Positions 55,432 to 64,000 of a stretch of 64,000 nucleotides of DNA are shown here, one piece after another. The notes under the pieces were generated by a model. It had not been told where the DNA came from. It saw only the letters and a list, made by a program, of their open reading frames with translations, and ran no database searches. A program made the position numbers and the translations under genes. Source of the DNA: Ottelia alismoides (lineage: Eukaryota > Streptophyta > Magnoliopsida > Alismatales > Hydrocharitaceae); NCBI GenBank assembly GCA_037367405.1, contig JAZKJV010002621.1:248001-312000 (forward strand), written 5' to 3'. The stretch's first letter is position 1; each line of letters begins with the position of its first letter.

Positions 55432-58400
55432 TGATGAATACTCATTCATCACTCTTTATTCTTATATTTTAGCTACAAAAACCTTTGCAAATGCATGTAT
55501 ATATTTGTAAATACCAATAATTACCAAAATCATGCATGGTGTAAAAAGTAATAATTAGCATGTTTTTGTGCAAAAATAAAAGAATGAAGATTAAAAAGAA
55601 AAAGAGGAAATATTTAGAATAAATATTGAGCAACCTAATCCCAAGGGAGGGCTCAGCATGGGCCTGACCGCATAAAAGCCAAAGTAGAGAGAGATAGGGG
55701 ATCATGTGTGTAAATATACCTGTAAATACAATAAATATATTTTCCTCTAAAAATAGAATAAAAGTGGCTTGTACATATTTGTAAATATTTATAAATATAA
55801 ATCAAAACAAAAATTAAAAAAATTAAAAAAATTAAAAAGAAAAATAAAAACATTCACATGTAGATATTCACCTTGTACATAGACACCTTATCTATATTTA
55901 TTTCACCTTATAAATAAATAAATAAATTAAAATCCCTAAAAATTTGTATATATTCTATCTTTTATGGTGTAAATAAGTAAAATAAAAACCATTAAAACAA
56001 AAACAAAATAAAAAGAATAAAATTAAAAACCAAAAATAACATTGTACATATGCCATGTATATAAATGTACATATCTATTTATTTAACCATGTATATAAAT
56101 AATAAAAATAAAATAAAAATACCTTTTTATTCCTAATTTTAAGCTATAAATAAATAAAATATAAAATAGGGATAAAAATGTACAAAAATAACTAATTAAA
56201 AATCAAAAATAAAAAATCAATATTGTATATATACCTATATATAGCTCTATTATGTAAATACCCTATTTTTATTTCAAAAAAATAATTAAAAATCACAAAT
56301 AATAGGAAAAATTAAAACAAATATTTTTCATGTTTTATGTTTTCTTTAATTCGGCCATTTCCTATTTTATTTCTAATTTCCAAATCATTTTGACGTGGCT
56401 GATCCTCATTGGTCCACGGGGGATGTTGACCCCCCGGTCAACTCCCCCCGGTGGACCACTTCCCACGGTTCATGACGCCCGACCCGATTTCTCACCATTT
56501 TAGCGTTACGACCCGATCACCTCACACCCAAACCCAGGGCCCTACTCAATCATGCCAGATCCGACACCCTCTCCGGATGCCCGCCTCGGGGTCCGCGCTC
56601 TGAGCTGTCCTACCCGATCGACTTTAGCCGGACCCCTGGTTGTATAAATGCCGAGCTCCGCCTCCATTTTCCCGATCTTTGGCTCCCCACCTTGCCATCC
56701 CAGGACCTCCATAGCCATCCTCGAGGTGACAGCTCGCCGTTGGCCGTGTCCCAGAGAGGAGAGGGTGCCCGGACCTTAGATCCGGCGTCTTCGCGTCGCC
56801 GTGCTCCGCCTAAAAGTAGAGCTCGAGCCTCGGGCCTCGACGACCCACGAGGCGACGACCCAGAGCTCCCAGAGCTCACGCCCAGTCGACTCATCCGCCT
56901 AGGTAGCCTTAGTCCTCTTCCCTTTTCTTTGATTTTGCATTTCGCCCAATTCGCCCCTTTTCCGTTCTGCTTCGATTCCGTCCATCCTAGTCGCCTATCC
57001 GATCATCGGAGCATCCCATCAAGACCTCCTTCTTCCCGCGCACGTTCTCCGCCCATTCACTCAACCCAGCTCGCACAGGAGCTGGGGTTTCGAGCTCCTC
57101 CGCCGTCGCATCATCGGAGCTCGACCACCCTGCCTCACCAACCACCGTCACCTCCGCTTACAGGGTCGAGGCAACTTGCCCTCGACCCGCGAGTCTGTTG
57201 CGCACCTTTGCAGGTTCCCAGGAGCTCATCTGAGGGCTCCAACTCGTAGCAGCAGTGGCTCGACCTCCGCCGACGTCGCCGGAGCTCCCCAGAGCTCCTC
57301 GCCGTCATCGGAGGGTGGCATTCGACGCGGAAGGCCTCCACGCATCTTCTCCGACCATCCGTGGCCTTCGAGGACTCCAGCGCCTGCACGAGCTCGGTGA
57401 AGTTCGCCGGAGCCCAGTTCGTCGAGGACCCTCCCCTGCCGTCCGATTCACCTCCAGCTCCAGTTCGCATATCCGCCATCCATTTGAGGAGCAGTCCTGA
57501 CCGTCCGATCATTTGGGAGGCTCGATCGTGACCGTCGATCGTCGAGGGTTAGCCCCAGCGCATATGAGCCAATAGATCTCCACGTGGCTCGCATCCGACG
57601 GTCGACTTAATAAAGGGTAATTTACCCTTAGGCCCTTCTCTTTTTAGTATTTTGTTTTTAGTCCTGTAAATTTTTTTAAACTTTTATTTGCGTTGGGAAA
57701 ATTGCATAGCGGACCCTGTCTTATCTGGTATTTACGTGTATGCCCTTGCCTGTAGTATATCACGTGCATCGACACGTGCTTTGTTGGGTTATTTACATGT
57801 ATGACCTCTATGTTCTAGGATGTTAATGAATGAATGAATGTTTTTAGTTAATTGCATATATACCCCAGTGCGTGTTTTTTTAGAACATGTGTTGAAATTC
57901 GTGGGTATTTTACACTGAGGTCCCTGGACTTTTAATACCTGTTATTAAATAGTCCAAGAACCTCAGTTTCTTGGCAATTAGGTCCCTGAGTGCCCAAGTC
58001 ACGCGCCTCGTGCGTGTTTTCTTGGCAAATTGCACCAGACCCCCTAAAACTTCTACTATTTGTGTATAGGTCCCTGTGCACTGTACCCTAGTTTTGATTT
58101 TTAATAAAATATCAAACCAAATCCAAATGTGATGAAAATTGGATACATGGCTCCTTCCATAGTGTAAAATTTTCTCCTATTTTTGGAGACATTTTTGATT
58201 TTATTTACTATTTTTAAAAATTCAAAAATAACCTTTTTCTTTACTGTCTAACTTAAAAATTCACAAAAAATATTAAAACACCCCTAGAAATTACAAAAAA
58301 TTAGACAGTAGTTGTTTTATCTTGTTTGATTTTCTGACCAATTTTGGTCATTTTTGGATATATAAAACCCTTAAAATTTGAAAAACGCTAAAAACCCTAT

Positions 58401-59026
58401 AAAAAGTCTAATAATTAATTTAAAAAATTAAAAACCATAATTCCAGTGCCTAAATTTTCCTTATACTTTCTTGTTTTTAGGAAAATTACCTTCAAACCTT
58501 TATAGGGCCTTTATCTTCTTTATATTGGCCCTCCAAGTCTGACTGGACAGCAACATTGTTTTCTTGACTTGTTTGATTTTTAGAAAATTCAATAAAAATC
58601 AGAAAAATACCAAAAATTAACCAAAAACAGTAAAAATTATAAAAAACATAAAATATTTTTATTTGAATTTTTGAGTTATTTTTGAGTGCCTTAATAATTG
58701 CTTGAAGTTGGTTGTTTTAATGTTTTCTTTATTTTCTTTATTAATTAAAAATCCAAAAAATTTTGAAAAGTATTAAAAATCCACCAAAAATACATTTCTT
58801 TTATTTATTTCTTTTTAGACTACTTCGTAGGCCGCAAGGCTATTACGTGCTCCTTGTGTTCGACCCTGGTCGCTATACCAGGTTAATATAATAGCGAGAC
58901 CGCTACTTGTGTTTCTTCGATTTTTATCCGATTTGGTGGTCTATTTTTCTCGATCGGCTGCGCTTGGTGACTTGGATCGCAACGACCCTTGATTACCTTT
59001 TACCCGAGTTGCTTGGCGTGTCATCA
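55432..59026 (+). repeat. E2 3' LTR
   Basis: A direct repeat of 41431-45032. W-box pair at 56425-56442 and TATAAAT at 56643-56649. Eight mismatches in the first 290 bases. It ends TGTCATCA before GGGCG. Confidence 0.94.
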
Positions 59027-59031
59027 GGGCG
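59027..59031. repeat. Target site duplication of E2, right copy (GGGCG)
   Basis: Identical to 41426-41430. Confidence 0.9.
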
Positions 59032-60181
59032 TTGTAGGGGGCCGAAATGATCTGGAAGGGAGAAGAAAGGGGTCACATGCTAGGCATGTGACCCGAGAAA
59101 GAAGAGAGAGAGTAGGGATGCCATGTGGCATGCCCAGATGCTGCCACGTATCACCCCTAAAAAATCAAAAATAAAAAAGATAGAAAATAGAAAGAAATAG
59201 AATGAGACCTCAGATCAAAAAATTCCCTTCACAAAAGTTGTTCATCTCGATGAGATCTACAACTTCCATGAAGGAGACAAGAGAAGAGGTCATCTGTGCA
59301 AAATGGTATTTTTGGTGATTCTCCGTGTGTATAAAAATCGACTTTTAGGGGTTTTGTATTTTTTGTGATATTAAAAGAGGTTAAAAAATCTATAAAAATA
59401 TGATAAAAGAAAAGACACTTAGTTACACATTAATCTATTTTTTTATTTTTTTTATAAAATAAGAAAATAGGGAAATAAAATAGAAGTACGAAACAAGAGA
59501 TTTTTGTACAGACTCACAAAGGTACTCAGACACGGTCAGTTTCTTTGATTTTAGTATTGATTTGAATTTGGATTTTTAGTCTCTTGATAAAACTTTCATA
59601 GAACAACACAAATAAAAAAGAAAAAAATAAAATGGGTTAATTATGTACATAAAAACTCAAGGTAAAAATCTCAAAAAGATAAAATGCGCAAAAGAGGCTA
59701 AAAACCCAACTTTCACATACAAGCTCCGAATTTTATGAAATTAGTCTTGTTTTGAAGGTATTTGAAAATAGACTACTTTAAAAGTGACTAACCAAAATCG
59801 AACATTGTATGAGGGAGATATGCTTGTTTTAGTTTGTCTGATGTGAAATTAGGTTTTGGGTTTATTTGTCACTTATTTGAGTTTGCAATTTTTGTATTTT
59901 TTATTCTTATTAGTAATATCTACATAATGGAAGTAGTTTCAGGTCAATCGGAGTTAAGATGAATTAATAAAAAAATTAGGAAATTTAGCAGCTTTTTAGG
60001 TCAATTTTCCACTTGGATTTGTTTGGCTCCTTATTTTATACAATTATGCATGGCGAAATGCGAATATTACTTACACATGTATGAATGCTAATGATGTTAT
60101 ATTAATGATTAAATACATATGGATTTTTAAGGAACAGAGATTAATTGACCAATTTTAGCATGTTGAATTAGAGATTCATCG
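59032..60181 (-). repeat. E4 LTR, U3 side (minus strand), interrupted by E2
   Basis: On the minus strand it starts CGATGAATCTC at 60181, a one-base change from TGATGAATCTC of E5, and TTCAACATGCTAAAA follows as in the E5 LTR. The block near 59240-59320 (CGATGAGATCTACAACTTCC, AAAATGGTATTTTTGG) has a counterpart in E5 at 63620-63700. The last part before E2 is GC-rich with a palindrome (59070-59094). I see no genes. Confidence 0.65.
59070..59094. repeat. Palindrome with 11-bp arms in E4 LTR
   Basis: GGGTCACATGC-TAG-GCATGTGACCC, perfect arms. It lies where E1-E3 carry the inverted W-boxes, at the inner edge of the AT-rich U3. Confidence 0.75.
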
Positions 60182-61072
60182 GCAAATATACAAAAGGTGT
60201 GGATATGCTGGTGAAGATTGTACAGAGATCAAGAAGGTAGAAATCAGAACTTCTTGTGGGACCATTGAGGAATGGATCTGAAAGGTGTAGGTTAATATCG
60301 GGTCCTTAGCAGACACAATCCGATCAGGATCGACCTCGTAAAGATCCTCAGCAGTGTTGAATCAAAAAGGCACAAACTGGTCGGTGGAAGTAGTGCGGCT
60401 AGGTCCAGCCTTGGGTGTCTCGCAGATATCAAAGTGAAAAGGCTCGAACTCATCAATGGAAGTTAGATCAAGTCCAGCCTGGTAAGTCTCTCCTAAGTCA
60501 AAACGAAAAGGACCAAACTCATTTGTGAAAGTAGTAAGGTCATGTTCATCCTCTGAGGTCTCAATTGGATCATCAGCATCATCAAAAGGCCCGAATTCAT
60601 TGATGAAAGCAATAATATCAAACTCGACATCCCCAGTATCTACTAAGTCTACCCTACGCTCTAAAATATCAATCATGTAAATGCCACGGATGTCATCAAC
60701 ACAATGCCAATCACAGGAAGAGGGAACCCCAAGTCTATGCTTTTCGAGTCTTCCTCCCTGCAGAGTAATTTTCGGATCTCATCATCAGTCATAAAACAAA
60801 CCTCTCTTATATCAGCAGATAGGTCATAGGCCTCGGGGTCGGCTAAGTCAGGTGTAATCACATCAGGTGCAAGTCTCTGGTCGGTAGTAGGTGCATTGAT
60901 GATCACAACGCTCTCGTCATCAGGACGGAAGTGAATCTCTCCTGATCCGTAATCAATAACGACTCTCGTAGGTCTCTGGTCAGCAGGGTTGTCCCAGGAT
61001 AATTGGAGAATGCTCGCTAGCAGTAGGGGTCTCCATGGGCAATATGACAAAGTCAACAGCGTAGCTCATGCC
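60182..61072 (-). pseudogene. E4 protease C-terminus and acidic linker with repeats
   Basis: A minus-strand remnant of an Athila-type pol. From 61069 it reads VDFVILPMETPTASEHSPII followed by LGQP, aligning with the protease end of E2 (VDFVVLDMEIP...TPIILGRP). After a frameshift near 61000 it continues RVVIDYGSGEIHFRPDDESV and an acidic tail. The next frame (60676-60362) has three or four imperfect units of about 28 residues, each with a [ND]EF[GE]PF core (AFINEFGPF, TFTNEFGPFRFDLGET, TSIDEFEPFHFDICET, TSTDQFVPF). RT and integrase are absent: LTR sequence follows within 200 bp. E5 is inserted at its upstream side. Confidence 0.7.
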
Positions 61073-62882
61073 TGATGAACGGGAAATTTACCTCTTTAAT
61101 AATGTAAATTATCGTAGTATAGGAGGCGAATTTGGTTCAGCAAAAACCACAGTCCTTTGAATGCTGTGGAGTATTAATACTTGGCAAGTCTACCAAGGTC
61201 AAACGCAAGGACACAACTACCTAATTTATCTATCGAATTTTGATTCAAGAAGAAAAATGTGAATTAATTTCAATTTTAGGCCCATATGATGAACTATGCT
61301 AATTACAATGCAATACTAAGATGCATGCATTTTTTAATTGACTTTTATGCAAGTTAAAGTGATGCAAGAATAATTGTGCAAGGTTACAAGTATGCTAAAT
61401 ACAAGGCTACAATTATACCCTAAAAATGTGAGCAACAAAATATAAATAGAATCAGAGTCATTTTAATCCTATCATTAAAACAGTTGTCCAATCAGAGCAA
61501 ACACAAGGATAACAGGGTCTCTTTTATCACATAAAAATTCACTTCATTAAAAACAATGACGAATGAGAAAATTAGACATGCTAAGACGTAGAGGACAAAA
61601 CAAGGATCAAAATGACACTAAAATCATGCAATTCGGACCTACGATGCTCAAGTTATACTTAAAATATGCAGGGGCATAATTGTAATAAAAATTCAAGAAA
61701 AATAAATGATAAATATTGCATTTAGGTCCCTGGAGAGACCTAAATGCAAATAGCAAAAACTGCCTAGGCCCAAGTGTAATTTGTCGCAGGGACCTTTTTG
61801 TAATTTCTGAAAAGATGGAGGGCTTCTCTATAAAATACCCAGGCACGCACGTGAGGCACGTGCCTCGGGACCTAAATGTAATTCTAAAAAATAGCCGGGT
61901 CTTTCGTGCAATTTTCCTAGCACCACACGTGCTGTGCACGTGCAATGCTAGGCTCGGGAGGAAACCTCTCCTTCGGGACACGTGGCTGCTTCTGGAGGTT
62001 CGGCTCGAGGTTCGGGTGACCCGAGCCTGTTGGTGCGGAATGAGGCTCGGGTCTGCCACGTGTTGCCATCATCACCGTCTGATCCTCATGATCGGACAGT
62101 ACATGTACCTTCTTCCCCCGCCTTGGCCCACCGGAGAAGGCGGGTCTCCGGCAAACCCTTTAAAGCTCCACCGTGCTCCCTGCTGCTCGTCTGAAGATCG
62201 GTGAAGTTTGATCGAAGCCTAGAGGAGGTCCTGGAGCCATTTCAAAGCTCCGTTGATGTCTGGAGCTCCCCGTCGGAGCATGATCGTCAGAGGAAAAATT
62301 CGAGAACGGCAGGGAGGCGCGAGCACCGGCCATTGAAGGAGATAGTCTTGCTAATGTTAGCATAGCCGAAGTGTGGATGGGTGTGTACGTTGTGAGTGAA
62401 ATGGTGGCCTGTGAGGCATCGGAAGATGGTGGCCATGAAGCTCCTTCTCCGACAGAATGGAGGAGGAGATGAATCGGAGTGTGAGGGGTTCTGGAGAAGG
62501 GAAAGGGGGTCGGCGAGGATGTTGGTGGTCGGGCGGAGCTTATGGGATGAACAGATGAGGTTGGTGGCGAGTAATAAGGTTGGGAAAAATCCAAGAAAAG
62601 AAGGGGGAAGGAGGGGCCTCGTCGGAGAGGGAAATCCGGTGGTGGAGAGGCTTGGGTGAGGCTCAAAGAGCCTCGGGTCATCGCCCGACGAGGTCAGCTG
62701 GGTCTCGGGGCTCGGCGGAGCCTAATGGCGTCTGCTACTCGGCGGAGGAACGCCGAGGGTCGACACCAGGCTTAAGATGTCGTCGCCTCGACACCCCGCC
62801 TCCTCCGCTGTCACCGGAGGGGCGGGGGAGACTGGGCTTAAGCCCAAAATGGTGGACAAAGGTCATCGGTGGAGGAGGGAGG

Positions 62883-62890
62883 TTTATATA
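62883..62890 (-). promoter_or_regulatory. TATA box of the E5 LTR
   Basis: TATATAAA on the minus strand, about 1.08 kb from the LTR start, where E2 has TATAAAT at about 1.21 kb. Confidence 0.55.
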
Positions 62891-63493
62891 GGTGGAGGAT
62901 GGCTGGGCGTTTTGCGGTTGGCAAGGCATTTTGCAGGGGTGGTTAAATGGCGAGGGAGTGATGGTGGCGAGTGATGATGGTGGTGCGAGGATAGCGGAGG
63001 GAAGAGAGACGTGGGGCGGTGTTTTGATGAGGGAGAGGTGGCTGGAGTCACCTTCCAAAATAGGAAGGGGATAGCGGGTTGCGAGGTGAAACGATTGGGG
63101 GGAGGGGGGTTATGGAGGAGGAAGATGACCTCCTGACCGTCGGATCTAGCGATCCAACGGCTAGGATGTGAGTGCGAGTAGGTGGCTGTGATCAGATCCT
63201 GAGGGTCTGATCGTGCGGTGGAGGATGGGTGTTAAGGAGCGGCTAGGATGAAGAGTGGGGGTTCATCCAAGGGTGAGGGACGAAGGGGTGATGTGGAAGC
63301 AGGAGGGGCGTAGGATAGGAATGGGATCGGAGGGTTGTGATCTAGGCATTGATTAGCGGTTGGGATTTAATCTGGAGATGGATCGAGCGGCTGAGAAGAG
63401 GGGCGGCAATGGATGGCTCAGATGAAGGCGGAGGCAAGTGGATCTAATGGCCTAGATGGGTGCCGGGTGTCGAGAGCGGAGGCGGGCCGCGTG

Positions 63494-63511
63494 GGCGCTC
63501 CAAAGAGCGCC
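63494..63511. repeat. Small palindrome in the E5 LTR
   Basis: GGCGCTC-CAAA-GAGCGCC, 7-bp perfect arms, again at the inner edge of the AT-rich U3. Confidence 0.6.
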
Positions 63512-63970
63512 ACATGGCCTAATTAGAAAAATTCAAATAAAACTACAAAGAAAATTATAAAAGAAATAGTTAGAGGCCAAATTAGGAAAAAGTCAAAACA
63601 TGAAAGGTGTTCGTATCGACGAGATCTACAACTTTCATGTTGATTAAAAAGCCAAAAGAAGTCATTTGTACAAAACGTTTTGTAGGGGTATTTTTAGGGG
63701 GATAAAAATACTGATTTTGTGATTTTGAGATGTTTTTAGTCTTTTTAAAGGTCAGTGATTTATAGGCAATTATTCTACCTAATTTTTAAGGGTTTTTGGT
63801 GATAAAATAATTACAAGAAAAATAAGCAAAATTAAATACAATAATTTAATGGTAAATTATACACAATATGATACAGGATAAAAATAAAGAATTAAAGGTG
63901 GTTTTTATTGGATTGATTAAGCAGGGGTTTTAATTTACGACTTTTAGCATGATGAATACGAGATTCATCA

Positions 63971-64000
63971 TACCCCTATACTTAAACCATGCTCATCCTC
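63971..64000 (-). mobile_element. E5 interior with polypurine tract (runs off right edge)
   Basis: On the minus strand TTAAGTATAGGGGTA (63985-63971) abuts the LTR start. It matches the core of the E1/E2 tract with a shorter G-run and TA at the end. The body of E5 lies to the right of the window. Confidence 0.75.

Larger units (their letters stand above)
41431..59026 (+). mobile_element. E2: complete Athila-lineage Ty3/gypsy retrotransposon with gag-pol
   Basis: A 17.6-kb element with 3.6-kb LTRs (TGATGAATAC...TGTCATCA), GGGCG target duplication, tRNA-Asp primer-binding site, leader, gag, protease, RT, RNase H, integrase, hairpin array, 3' non-coding region and polypurine tract. The RT (VDYRRLNQATKKDHFPLPFI) and integrase (WGIDFMGPFP) signatures fit the Athila lineage. 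No env-like ORF is present. The coding region carries five internal stops and about three frameshifts, so this copy is probably inactive but well preserved. In the first 290 bases of the LTRs I count 8 mismatches, about twice as many as in E1. Confidence 0.95.
61073..63970 (-). repeat. E5 3' LTR (minus strand)
   Basis: On the minus strand it starts TGATGAATCTCG at 63970 and ends CCGTTCATCA at 61073, 2.9 kb, shorter than the other LTRs. U3 is partly AT-rich (63970-63540), then GC-rich with a TATA box at 62890-62883. U5 has the TGTCCTTGCGTTTGACCTTGG motif (61170-61190 region) equal to CTCCTTGTGTTCGACCTTG in E2. ATGCC at 61068-61072 would be one target duplication. ORFs in the GC-rich part (such as 62160-62681 minus) overlap others in several frames and are not supported. 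Confidence 0.75.

Overview
This window comes from a gene-poor, repeat-rich nuclear region of a flowering plant. The evidence is one intron-containing NAC transcription factor gene, Athila-type Ty3/gypsy elements primed by tRNA-Asp, CACTA and Mutator-like DNA transposons, and L1- and RTE-type LINEs. I cannot name the species. I found no tRNA, rRNA or CRISPR locus.

Layout. (1) 1-18072: a minus-strand Athila-type element (E3) whose leader runs off the left edge. Its long 5' LTR (1036-3012 plus 16193-18072) is split by a complete plus-strand element, E1 (3013-16187; 3.64-kb LTRs; target duplication GGGAG). E1 has no pol. It carries a gag ORF followed, in the same frame after one UAG, by a 423-codon acidic reading frame I do not recognise. 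(2) 18073-24452: a divergent plus-strand LTR remnant, a CACTA transposon remnant with a TNP2-type transposase pseudogene and a roughly 150-bp subterminal repeat array, a second CACTA terminus with hairpins, and a 938-bp Mutator-like element with a perfect 9-bp duplication. (3) 24453-36215: a microsatellite, an L1-type LINE pseudogene carrying a TTA-flanked MITE, the NAC gene (minus strand, three exons, 31048-32251), a perfect 71-bp tandem duplication, and an RTE-type LINE pseudogene. (4) 36220-41430: a plus-strand LTR fragment of the E3 family, a probable minus-strand Ty1/copia LTR and AT-rich sequence. (5) 41431-59026: E2, a complete plus-strand Athila-type element (3.6-kb LTRs; duplication GGGCG) with a full gag-protease-RT-RNaseH-integrase set, broken by a few stops and frameshifts. 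(6) 59032-64000: the remains of a minus-strand element E4 (LTR start and protease/linker coding), interrupted by the 3' LTR of another minus-strand element E5 whose body lies beyond the right edge.

How the parts relate. E1 and E2 share LTR termini, primer-binding site, leader motifs, roughly 1.6 kb of 3' non-coding DNA and the polypurine tract, yet their gag proteins are clearly different. This looks like a pol-less element relying on the replication proteins of an E2-like partner. Both carry an unusual array of short hairpins whose right arm repeats the polypurine-tract core AAGTATAGGGGGG. Their U3 promoters share an inverted pair of WRKY-type W-boxes (TTGACC) about 215 bp upstream of the TATA box. 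These shared signals, together with the E1 acidic ORF, are the most interesting content. All identities quoted are eye estimates from sampled stretches.
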